From the NCBI GenBank assembly GCA_940671915.1, contig CALNVZ010003435.1, forward strand, positions 12,800,395 to 12,864,394: a stretch of DNA of 64,000 bases. The letters run 5' to 3'. The first letter of the stretch is position 1. Each line of letters opens with the position of its first letter. A program made the translations under genes and the position numbers. The notes under the pieces are model-generated. The model worked only from the letters and a program-made list of their open reading frames with translations, ran no database searches and was not told the DNA's origin. Below, piece after piece: positions 43,055-55,285 of this stretch. The stretch comes from Paracentrotus lividus. Its lineage: Eukaryota > Echinodermata > Echinoidea > Camarodonta > Echinidae.

Positions 43055-43079
43055 NNNNNNNNNNNNNNNNNNNNNNNNN
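43055..43079. other. Assembly gap, 25 N
   Basis: Short N run placed exactly between unit S and the first base of the left arm of the giant inverted repeat; probably a nominal-size gap between contigs. Confidence 1.
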
Positions 43080-46000
43080 TCCCTCCTAAAAAAAAAAGCT
43101 AAAAAACACAAAAACAAACAAAAAACAAGATGTGAGCTTTTCCCACTGCAATATGAGGTATGTTGTATATCCTCCCAATCGGGCAATCGAGCATCTTTAA
43201 ATTCGACAATCTAGCCTCATCTATTGCCCCTTCCCTCCGATTTCTGAGACCCGCCATTGCACGTCACTTTGATCAGGGCGTACAGGCTGACGCCTATGGA
43301 ATGACACCCTTGCAGCGAACATTAACGAGCGAGTATAATAAATCATACCTTGCATTTTAGTAGAGACATGATAAATCGCAGCATTGCATGTTTATGAGCA
43401 GATTGGCGCCTTTAAACCCGTGCATAAATTGGCATTTTGATCCTTATTTAAAGTGCCTGATAAGTAACGCCAAAGATTTTTTTTTAAATATAACTATAGT
43501 TGAAACTGTTTAGACTTCGGAATAGTTTGCTATTTCGTTTATGAAACCAGTAAAAGACAAATGGTTCTGATTTTTGGACAGATAAACCAACAAAATAATG
43601 CAATCCAGATTTACTCCTTCTTTCCTTCTTTATTTTTATTAATTTTTTTTAAATCTAAAATGCCATCACTATATGTCCAACAGAATGCTAACGATAAAAC
43701 TTCACCGATAGTGAAATGGTCTTACAAATTCATCAACATTTTAAAGTTTGATCAACAAACCAAACCTCAGATGAAGTAGTGTACACAATTTGATTACTGC
43801 CTTGCATCTGCGTCTGGAAAATCTGATTAAGTTTTCCCAGGAATCAGAAATTTATGTCACCCAGAAGAAAGCCCGCCATTTAATCGATCGTTTGCCATTG
43901 TTTCCAGCTCTAACATTGTCGGCCTTGTCTACCTCTTCCATTAGAATCGCGAGCTCAAACAAAATTTGATGAAATTTAAGAATAAATCTAATAGCGATAT
44001 AGCAATAATTATGCTTAATGTTTGTTTCCTCGCAGGCTGAAGGGTCGTTTACACGGTTCAACGACACTAGATTCTTGACCTAGGCTCTTCATTTATGAGA
44101 AGCACCTGGGGCATATAATTTTAGCATGGAGTATCTAGAGGCGTCAAAACAAAAAAGGATATCATTCACGCCAAAAAAAAAGGAAAAAAAAAAGGGAGGA
44201 GTAACTGAGATTGGCATGATAGTATGACGCAGCAGTAGGCTGTTCCATATTGGAAGAAAAAGGAAGATCGGTTGATGAGAAAAATAGATTTTCAAAGGCA
44301 AACATTTTAGTTGCATATTGTTGGTACATCACTTTACTGATATTAAAGAGCAATAAAGCGAAAAGAAATACATTGTAAAACAGGACAAAGGCGTGGTGTA
44401 AACAAACTGACAGGTTTCGATAAAGAGTCGAAGACTTGACCGTATTATCGTACAGGTAGGGCAGAATGGCAGGTCTAACTTTTAATATAAATATTCACAG
44501 GATTTCGTTTATTTTCAAAGGAAACATTGTCTCTTTCACTTCTTATTTCTTCGCAAGTGTTTGCCTCATTCACTTTTGCATTCCCTTTTTCTAACATATT
44601 GGGGTGTATGCCAAGTGAGACAACAAAAAATTATGCACTTTTGGACTCGTTTTAGTATTTTAGCTAGCCAGCTGGCAGTACATATTACGACCGTGTGTCT
44701 GATTCTTGTGCAAATTTACAAAAGAGCAAAAAATGAAATCTCAAGCTATACTCCTTTGCTAAGACACTTATAGTTTGACCACTCTTGGGACGGAAACTGT
44801 TCGCTCAATTTCATGCAATGATACATCAAATGCTGAAAATTCTTCCAAATCATCCTTTAAAAATTGAGATATTCTTTTATAGGACGCTCGAGAGGTGACA
44901 CGTTATCCTCCTGCGCCTAAGAGGGAATCGATTTTTCCATTTAATCATGGGAATTAAATTTCATGGAAAAAAAAATCCTGTGTAAAGTAAATAACAATTT
45001 TCTGAAGATCACCCGTTAGGTAATGGATTCACTGGGAATATTCATCTACATTAAAATGATTGCAATGTCGGTTCAGCTTTAAAACTATCTTGTAGACTTC
45101 AAGGTTTATGATGAGGGCACGTTTAAGAACTGTAAGTCAGGGAAGCAGTACAATACCACAAACATATTAGCAATATATTATTCATCTCTGCATTTTTCAT
45201 TCGTTTTCAGTACGAGAGAATGAGGATTGCAGAAATCGGCTCATCTTTAAATGGCGATCATGTTTCTGATCAAGATCATGCTTAAGGTAAATATGTCACA
45301 TCATTCTAAAAAATATTGCACTGAATGATATACTGAAATTGTTTTCTCGTATTATTCCATGCTGGTATCAGAGGCGATAAACATTTTGAAAATGGGAGGG
45401 GTACAACAGGCAAATTTTGAAGAAAAAACGCAACCGACCCCCCCCCAAATAATAACAATAATAATCTGAGATTCATGAGTGTTAAAAAATATCAAAAATA
45501 GGGGCCCACGCAAGCTGCCCTCCCCACCCCCAACCGAGTAGACAGTGGGAATGGAAAACATACAATGGTTATCTCTCTTAAAAGCAATATATTATACATG
45601 GTGATATTGTCATTTGCCAGTGAACCATGCCAATAAGTGACATCCAAATTAAACGCTGCCTGCAATTTCCATCCATTGTCACTTACAGCTAAAGTAAGTA
45701 TTGGGTTGCAGGCTAAGTGCTCTCTGAAGCTCTTCCAAACATAGACGGGAACAATATAGGATCTGGATACAAAACATGTGAGCTTTTCCATCTATAACTA
45801 GGTTACCAGGGCTTTAGATATCATCATAGAAATGCGATAATGAAACATTTGTATGATTATTAGCCTGGTTTATGTGTCAAACACGTCACAATGGATGAGT
45901 GATATCAAAGTAAAAAGGAAGCGAGAAAGGCGCCAAAAGCTGATCGTGATTGGGGCATGCAAGCTTGCGGCTGACTGAGAAAAAAACGAAACCCGATGCA

Positions 46001-48066
46001 AAGGTTAAGATTTTGTTTGAAATATTGATTTTATGATTGTATTGTCTAGAATTTTGCATTATGATTTCCTACAGACTTTCAATACAACGTTTGGTTTTAG
46101 AAAAGCGTGATCCCATTGCAAATGTTAAGAACTTTATTTTGTATTTTGTGTGTGTAGTATCCTGCTATTTCACTGAAAAATAACAAAACAAAAACAAAAC
46201 ATTCATGTGAAAAAAAAGTATCGCCTCGAACTTTGCAGTATTAATGGTGTTCAATTAGAAACTAAATGTTCAATTAAGAATTACCTTATTGTCTGTTGTA
46301 TCATTATCATTTTTTCGAGAAAAAAAAAAAGAAAAGCTTTTTGAATTAGTTGACTGTCTTGAAGAAAGCAGAAGAAATCCAATTCAAATATTATATCTAT
46401 TTCATTTATTAATGAGAACTTTTTCTTCTTCACTATACAAAGTCCAACTGCTTAATCAGCCTTTACATCACAGGTATCAGTTTGGTATCATCGAATAGAA
46501 TATGAGTTTCTCTTTATCATGCAATAAGTTTCAAGGTCACAAAAGCTATGAAAATTATTTTAATATGAGACTCTCAAAGTTGGTTTACTTTTTTCTGGTG
46601 CGCACTGTAGTGTCAAACAAATAAAGAAATCAGATACAAATCTGATACAAGTTGTTGTCAGAGAAGGGTGTTCCCCAAAAGTGTCATTATTGAGCTTGAA
46701 AAAATCACGAAACTCAATATTTCTTTTAATGAATTGGGTTAATTCTAATTCTTAAAGTATTTTTGAAGTTTTAGTAAACAAATTAAATCCAGTGCAATTA
46801 TGAAACAATCGAGAATATGGGAATGTTGTCTCAGTCAAACTTTACAATTAAATGGATTTAAAGCAAAAAAAAAAATATATATTTAGAATATATATGTATT
46901 AAAGATACCATGGCTCTTAGTTATGTGCTGCATTATTACAAGATTTCGAGTCCAGAAGGGGTACACAAGTCGTAGAATCTTTACTATCCAGCATTACAGG
47001 GATTTTTTAACTTCATTCAGGATTTAAAAAAAAACTCTTCCACAAATAGCGGCATATGCATGAGCGCTCTTAAGCTGCCCCCCCCCCCTCTATTTTCAAA
47101 TCCTGGATCCGCAACTGCACAAACATCCAACAGTTCCGACTAGAAGAGGGTTAATAAGAACAAGCCTCCCATCCTTCTTCTTTAGTCAATACCACCTGTT
47201 CTTCTGGAAACTATCACTAACAACATTATTCTTGGCAAATATGCAGCAGCGCAATTTCGAACGGAATTAAATTATTCACACTGCATATCACCACCTATAG
47301 AAGTACATTTTAATTGATTGCTGTTTCCTTGTTGGAAATTGGATTGTATAACTTGATTGTCTGACGTTTATCTGACGGCATCCTACGAGCAACAGAAAGT
47401 TAATTCAAGTTGAAACCCGATGCCGGTAATGCAGTTATAAGGAGTATCTTCTTTCTAATGGTTGTATATTTGATGAAGAAGAAACATTCGTGAATTGGCC
47501 TGAAAACATTATCGCAGTCAAAGTTATAAGGCTGAATAAAGTGTCTCAACCGAGATGGATCGCTTGAGAAGATACCAGTTGTCGGATGCATTCCTTTAAT
47601 GAATTAGATGAGTTAGATTGAATGAAGAGAAAGACAGACAGGGAGAGCGGTACATTCAAAGCTCGTCAACATCTTTCTGCTCCACTTCTGTCTAATCCAA
47701 CACGATTCGAAAAAAGATTCGATATCACTCTCCGAAGAAAAAAAAGAGGGAAGAAACGAGGAAAAGGGTGTGGTATCATTAAGACAACCAATACTAATAA
47801 ATGAGAGACGAAACAGAGGGAGAGGAAAGTAAGGAGAACATTATACCGTTGAATCGTTATGGCTTTACCGAAGAAAGAACAATAATTTGACACATGTGCC
47901 AAGATACATGGGGACTCATGATGGGAACTGCACGAGAAAGAAAGAGAACGAAATTACGATAAATAGAAAGAGAAGGAAACTAAACGAAAAGTATAGAATG
48001 AACGTTTTTAAGGCAATATTCGATATCATCTTTTATCTGATATACTCGTCGTTCTTATTCATATTA

Positions 48067-48352
48067 GGTGGTGTGATCGAGTGATAAGTCGGCGGACTGA
48101 CGATCACAAGGTACGCGGTTCGAATCCCGTCATTCCACAATGTCCTTTGGCAAGATATTAATCTACAATTTGCCAGACTTGACCCAAGTAAAGTAAATGG
48201 GTACCGGTAGGAAGAAATTCCTCGAATGGTTAAAGCGCCCTTTATAGGGCAGCTATGGCTATAGCCGGTAATAATATTAGCTGCGCCTCTGAATAGTTTA
48301 CTAGATAGACGGCGCTTTATAAATGCTTAATATTATTATTATTATTATATTA
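48067..48352 (+). mobile_element. tRNA-derived SINE with (ATT)n tail, left-arm copy
   Basis: Head GGTGGTGTGATCGAGTGATAA (A-box region) and GGTACGCGGTTCGAATCCCG (B-box), body with AAGCGCCCTTTATAGGGCAG and GGCGCTTTATAAATGCTTAA, and a short (ATT)n tail. Same family as the head at 35474 and its mirror at 54996-55285. Confidence 0.8.
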
Positions 48353-49364
48353 TTCTCTTATAAACACGTGAAATTAATCAAACTAGATTTAGTTTTTTCG
48401 TCGGAAACTCTTTTATCAATATTCCTTACAGTAACTGCAAATATTTTCTCTAACATGTAAAAGTTACCCTGTACTTCTATTTATCTTCACTTTTCTCTTT
48501 CTCCCTTTCATTCTTCCTCTCTCCTTTTCCCTTTTAATATAGTTATGTCTTTTATATCACATCACCTGTCTCACATCATGTTTACACGTTGTAAATTTTC
48601 ATCTTCTTCTACTTTCTTCCACCAATAACCTTCAATTATTTTACGGGTTTAATGTAGCAGCAGAATATTTATGCATAGAAGCAATCTTACGCCCACTTGA
48701 CGTTTTGACGCCACTTTATGCCATGTAGTAATTATTCAGGAAGTAATGTCAGATTTGCATTGAAATGCGTGAGCTAAGTTCATAATGTTCTAATGGCTGT
48801 AAAAATGGGTCTATTTTATCGGTGTGCCTCTCTGAACATGACAGTTAACATGGTGAATAATATAATACAAGTCATGCTTTCCTATCATATCAAAGTCACG
48901 TGACGATTCAACATCCAAATCAGTACATCGCGTACAACATTATTTTATTTTCTGTATAGAGAAGAGCAAAAGAAAAATGTTTTGAAGAAAAAGGAGGTAT
49001 GTCGACAAGGTTCAGCGACAAGGTTGTAACGATAATGGAAGCTGTCATAGTGCCTGAATTCTCCTTTAAAGCTAGGATGGGTCCAAATATTGCAAAGTTT
49101 CTTTATTTACATATTGTATATATTTTTGTTGCTGTTTGTTTTAAAGCTTTATATTTTTTATATTCTTTTCAATCTATCAAGCCAATCAATGAAATCCATA
49201 TACAATTCATAACCAATTTTACAGATAGGAATTAGTGTCTTTTACCATTACTAGTCCATGTTCAAAATATCAAGGTTGCAAAAGGGCGGTTCGAGCCCCC
49301 TTTTTATCAACCCCCTCCCTACATTAACCATTTAATTTCCTTCTGCATCGCCCCCCCCACCCCC

Positions 49365-49407
<43 letters not shown>

Positions 49408-50542
49408 GATAGTAACACCAATTTTTAGAACCAACCTCCATTCTGTTCACTGGAAATTAACCCAAATAAATGGTGCCTGCCCGCGAGGAGTTTCCCAAAT
49501 TAGTTAATGGACCTGCATGCACTTTGGGGCACTTGTACCGGGTTTCCCCGTCTATAAAATCATGATGAATTTATTGAGCACCCTAATGTTCGGTAGCGAA
49601 TGAGAATCGATATTTCTTCTAAATCTCTCCAGTGGCTCTGATATTAATAATTTAGTTCAACGACTATAATGTATTCATGTTGAAGGTATACAGATATTTC
49701 CTGAATGGCCGTTTTCACGTCGTTTTGACATCCATCCCATTTCCTTTTTTTTTAAATCTTTTCATTTGTTACTTTTAGCCTCGTCTCACCTTAATATCAT
49801 GAATAGGAAATGAATATTGTTTTGAATTTAAATTTGATTTTAAATTATTCATAATCAGAAATTGAAATTTTAGATAAAGCCACTAATCAAAAAATAAAAA
49901 TGATATTCTTTTATTCATATACCAGTAACATCGAAACAAACAATTTTCCTGTTATCTTCGAATATTTCATTCAAAATCTATACACATACACCATGTACAC
50001 CAAACCTACAAAAGTATAAACACGAATGCCTATAGTTCTACACATAATAATTATCATTAACGAGCTTTTAATAGGGGCTCGTGTCTATATCAACAGTTTG
50101 GCATGTGTCCATCGTCGACACGTTCTAGTTTAGTTTTGATAAAAATATTGTACAGGTAATAAGCACACAAAAATGTATACGACACAACATCTTTTCATAA
50201 TTATAGACCTTAAAAGATAACGCCAGTCAATACTATATGGAATAATAATAACTGTTTGTGGAAACCATTATAAATTTCGAAGGGCAAGTATTACATTTGA
50301 AATGGTTTGAAGAGCATTATTGAAACCGCAAAGACTTGTGTAATTGCTTTAATTGTCATATCATCGTATTCGGTTTTCTTGGAAGCCATATATACATAAT
50401 AATACACATTACCTACCTTATAGAGCCATTATTTTTCGTGATGTTCGTGATGCACGAATTGTCAGTAGGCCTATAGGTTTTATCTTGTTATAATAATGTC
50501 AGTTGTTATTGTGCCATTTATCTATAATTCCATTATCGTGTC

Positions 50543-50699
50543 TTTTTCTTCTTCTTCTTCTTCTTTTCTTTCTTCTTCTTTCTTCTTCTTTTTTCTTTCT
50601 TCTCTTCTTCTTCTTCTTCTTCTCTTCTTTTTTGTTTTGTTTGTTTGTTTGTTTGTTTTGTTTGTTTTGTTTGTTTGTTTTTTTTTGGGGGGGGGGGGC
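50543..50699. repeat. (TTC)n, TTTG and T/G-run tract in left arm
   Basis: TTC repeats, then GTTTGTTTG repeats and T(n)G(n). Mirrored at 52618-52771, where the GAA run is more regular. Confidence 0.9.
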
Positions 50700-51301
50700 A
50701 GTCTCCTCTGGAAAGCTTAACATTATATTAGGCTACCCTTACTAATTATACATGTACATAAATTGTCTTGATGTCCTATTTCAATTCATTGCACAGCATA
50801 ATATAAAACGACCTTCGTAGGAGTTTATTGGCATTACCTGTTCTCTTTTATGACGTTCAAAGGAGTGGCCATCATGAGAATGAGTATAGCATATAAGTCG
50901 TTGTCTGTACCCCAAGGAGTTCTTACTCCATAAATGTGAGGATGTTGATTCAAACATGGTATTAAGCAAATTTCCTCGTCAAAATTTATGGCTTACGTAA
51001 GTCATATACATGGTTGAGGAGAAAGAAATAAGGAATGATATCAGAGATTATGAACACGAGATAATATTTATGTATATATATTTAGGAGGAAGAGAGGGGG
51101 GGGTTGAAAACCACGAGAGAGAGATAATAGCAAAGAGTGCTAAAAACGTAAACCAGGATTTTATCCTCTACCTTTCAATCCGACACAGCCCTGTTTCATT
51201 TCATTGAGTCATCACCATAGGGTGTTTCCTTACCTGCTACCCTGCTACACTTGCAACTTCTGCTATACACCTTTTTCCCATTCAATTTGGACTCGACCAT
51301 T

Positions 51302-51413
51302 TTCCTTTCTGTGTTTGGCTATTTTGCTCATGAATATATATCGCCACCTTTCCTGATTTGCATGAAAAAGGGTTGGTCCGATTCCGTTTCTGTGATGGAG
51401 ATTGGATGCTGTA

Positions 51414-51449
<36 letters not shown>

Positions 51450-51992
51450 GTGTGTGTGTTTGTGTGTGTGTGTGTACTCTGTGTGGTGATCTAACGTTTA
51501 CGCTATACGTGAACCCGTAGGATTTTGACTGCAAATCCTTGATCTGTACACGTCTTCTTCTCTTATTCTATATTTCTTATCATTTTCACCATTATCTGTT
51601 AATAATAGGGCAGCGGGTATTGCTTGTGATCGTTCTTAGATGTTGATTTGGAAGACGTACATATCTGTATACTAAATACCACATTTTCACGAATAGTGGC
51701 GGCAGCGCAGTCAGTAGCGTCATTGTCTGCCAACGGAAGGTTTTGAGTCAATTCCTCGGAGCAATTTTTTTTTTTTTTTTTTTTTAATAAATAGCTTTTT
51801 TATGAGAAAGTCGTAATGTGGTGACTTGTGACCTTTTTTAACTTGAGTGTCAAAAAAAACAAAATCCACTGGAAAGTTAGAAATGGTGGTGAACTATTTT
51901 TTTTTTTTTTTTTAAATAATTTATTTCTTCTTTTTTTTTGGGGGGGGGGGTTGAAAAAAATAGTGGGTTCCCATGGGCTACATCTCTAGAAG
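51302..51992 (+). repeat. Spacer of the giant inverted repeat = second copy of unit S
   Basis: 51302-51901 is a direct copy of 42432-43054, including the TG run (51416-51475) and tRNA-like box. 51902-51955 is T-rich ending in a G run, and 51956-51992 is a short unique piece before the right arm begins. The joint thus sits next to a T(n)G(n) tract. Confidence 0.88.
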
Positions 51993-52683
51993 AAAAATGG
52001 TCGAGTCCAAATTGAATGGGAAAAAGGTGTATAGCAGAAGTTGCAAGTGTAGCAGGGTAGCAGGTAATGGAAACACCCTATGGTGAGTGACTCAATGAAA
52101 TGAAACAGGGCTGTGTCGGATTGAAAAGGTAGAGGATAAAATCCTGGTTTACGTTTTTAGCACTCTTTGCTATTATCTCTCTCTCGTGGTTTTCAACCCC
52201 CCCCCTCTCTCTCCTCCTAAATATATATACATAAATATTATCTCGTGTTCATAATCTCTGATATCATTCCTTATTTCTTTCTCCTCAACCATGTATATGA
52301 CTTACGTAAGCCTATAATTTTGACGAGGAAATTTGCTTAATACCATGTTTTGAATCAACATCCTCACATTTTATGGAGTAAGAACTCCTTGGGTACCATG
52401 ACAACGACTTATCATGCTTATACTCATTTCTCATGATGGCCACTCCTTGGAAACGTCATTAAAAGGAAGAACAGGTAATGCACAATAAACTCCTACCGAA
52501 GGTCGTTTTATATTATGCTGATGCAATGAATGAAAATAGGACATCAAGACATTTATGTACATGTATAACTTAGTAAGGGATAGCCTAATATAATGTTAAG
52601 CTTTTCCAGAGGAGACTGCCCCCCCCCCCCAAAAAAAAAACAAACAAAACAAAACAAAACAAAACAAAACAAAACAAAAAAAA

Positions 52684-52771
52684 AAGAAGAAGAAGAAGAA
52701 GAAGAAGAAGAAGAAGAAGAAGAAAAAGAAGAAGAAGAAGAAGAAGAAAAAGAAGAAGAAGAAGAAGAAAA
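52684..52771. repeat. (GAA)n microsatellite in right arm
   Basis: AAGAAGAAG run with three interruptions (AAAAAG); it is a mirror of the TTC tract of the left arm but of different length, consistent with slippage after duplication or with a second allele. Confidence 0.95.
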
Positions 52772-54995
52772 AGACACGATAGATGGAATTATAGATAAAT
52801 GGCACAATAACAACTGACATTATTATACAAGATAAAACCTATAGGCCTACTGACAATTCGTGCATCACGAACATCACGAAAATAAATGGCTCTATAAGGT
52901 AGGTAATGTGTATTATTATGTATATTATGGCTTCCAAGAAAACCGAATACGATCGATATGACAATTTAAAGCAATTACACAAGTCTTTGCGGTTTCAATA
53001 ATGCTCTTCAAACCATTTCAAATGTAATACTTGCCCTTCGAAAATTATATGGTTTCCACAAACAGTTATTATTATTCCATATAGTATTGACTGGCGTTAT
53101 CTTTTAAGGTCTATAATTATGAAAATGATGTTGTGTCGTATACATTTTTGTGTGCTTATTACCTGTACAATATTTTTATCAAAACTAAACTAGAACGTGT
53201 CGACGATGGACACATGCCAAACTGTTGATATAGACACGAGCCCCTATTAAAAGCTCGTTAATGATAATTATTTATGTGTAGAACTATAGGGCATTCGTGT
53301 TATACTTTTGTAGGTTTGGTGTACATGGTGTATGTGTATAGATTTTGAATGAAATATTCGAAGATAACAGGAAAATTGTTTGTTTTCGATGTTACTGGTA
53401 TATGAATAAAAGAATATCATTTTTATTTTTTGATTAGTGGCTTTATCTAAAATTTCAATTTCTGATTATGAATAATTTAAAATCAAATTTAAATTCAAAA
53501 CAATATTCATTTCCTATTCATGATATTAAGGTGAGACGAGGCTAAAAGTAACAAATGAAAAAGATTTAAAAAAAAAGGAAATGGGATGGATGTCAAAACG
53601 ACGTGAAAACGCCATTCAGGAAAAATCTGTATACCTCTCAACATGAATACATTATAGTCGTTGAACTAAATTATTAATATCAGAGTCCACTGGAGAGATT
53701 TAGAGAAATATCGATTCTCATTCGCTACCGAACATTAGGGTGCTCAATAAATTCATCATGATTTTATAGACGGGGAAAACCCCGGTACAAGTGCCCCAAA
53801 GTGCATGCAGGTCCATTAACTAATTTGGGAAAAACTCCTCGCGGGCAGGCACCATTTAATTTGGGTTAATTTCCAGTGAACAGAATGGAGGTTGGTTCTA
53901 AAAATTGGTGTTACTATCATAGAGAGAGAGAGAGAGAAGAAGAGAGAGAGAGAGAGAGGGGGGGGTGGGGGGGGGGCGATGCAGAAGGAAATTAAATGGT
54001 TAATGTAGGAGGGGGGTTTGATAAAAAGGGGGGCTCGAACCGCCCTTTTGCAACCTTGATATTTTGAACATGGACTAGTAATGGTAAAAGACACTAATCC
54101 TATCTGTAAAATTGGTTATGAATTTGTATATGGATTTCATTGATTGGCTTGATAGATTGAAAAGAATATAAAAAACATATAAAGCTTAAAACAAACAGCA
54201 ACAAAAAATATATACAATTATGTAAATAAAGAAACTTTGCAATATTTGGACCCATCCTAGCTTTAAAGGAGAATTCAGGCACTATGACAGCTTCCATTAT
54301 CGTTTACAACCTTGTCGCTGAACCTTGTCGACATACCTCCTTTTTCTTCAAAACATTTTCTTTTTGCTCTTCTTCTATACAGAAAAATAAAATAATGTTG
54401 TACGGCATGTACTGATTTTGGATGTTGAATCCGTCACGTGACTTTGATATGATAGGAAAAGCATGACTTGTATTATATTATTCACCATGTTAACTGTCAT
54501 GTTCAGAGAGGCACACCGATTAAAATAGACCCATTTTTACAGCCATTAGAACATTATGAACTTAGCTCACGCATTTCAAATGCAAATCTGACATTACTTC
54601 CTGAATAATTACTACATGGCATAAAGTGGCGTCAAAACGTCAAGTGGGCGTAAGATTGCTTCTATGCATAAATATTCTGCTGCTACATTAAACCCGTAAA
54701 ATAATTGAAGGTTATTGTGTGGAAGAAAGTAGAAGAAGATGAAAATTTACAACGTGTAAACATGATGTGAGACAGGTGATGTGATATAAAGAGACATAAC
54801 TATATTAAAAGGGAAAAGGAGAGAGGAAGAATGAAAGGGAGAAAGAGAAAAGTGAAGATAAATAGAAAGTACAGGGTAACTTTTACATGTTATAGAGAAA
54901 ATAATTTGCAGTTACTGTAAGGAATATTGATAAAAGAGTTTCCGACGAAAAAACTAAATCTAGTTTGATTAATTTCACGTGTTTATTAAGAGAAT

Positions 54996-55285
54996 AATAT
55001 AATAATAATAATAATATTAAGCATTTATAAAGCGCCGTCTATCTAGTAAACTATTCAGAGGCGCAGCTAATATTATTACCCGGCTATAGCCATAGCTGCC
55101 CTAATAAAGGGCGCTTTAACCATTCGAGGAATTTCTTCCTACCGGTACCCATTTACTTTACTTGGGTCAAGTCTGGCAAATTGTAGATTAATATCTTGCC
55201 AAAGGACATTGGTGGAATGACGGGATTCGAACCGCGTACCTTGTGATCGTCAGTCCGCCGACTTATCCACTCGATCACACCACCT
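54996..55285 (-). mobile_element. tRNA-derived SINE, right-arm copy
   Basis: Mirror of 48067-48352 with small differences (TTATCCACTCGATCACACC against its counterpart), part of the inverted repeat and not an independent insertion. Confidence 0.8.

Larger units (their letters stand above)
43080..51304 (+). repeat. Giant inverted repeat, left arm (~8.2 kb)
   Basis: Reverse-complement match to 51993-60358 along the whole length. Landmark pairs: GGGCAATCGAGCATC (43180) with 60240; the TTTAATCGATCGTTTGCC region (43875) with 59535; the (TTC)n tract (50543-50630) with (GAA)n 52684-52771; GGGACTCATGATGGGAACTG (47911) with 55425; GACTCGACCATTTT (51291) with its inverse at 51994. Mismatches and one-to-few-base indels are scattered, and short open frames differ between arms, for example 45492-45791 against 57700-57912. 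No gene recognised in the arm. Confidence 0.93.

Noticed and set aside
45492..45791. 99-codon minus-strand frame with plausible composition
   Set aside because: Its counterpart in the right arm is frame-broken by single-base indels, so the frame is not conserved.
52593..52817. Lys/Glu-rich frames around 50.5 and 52.6 kb
   Set aside because: Translations of (GAA)n/(TTC)n microsatellites.
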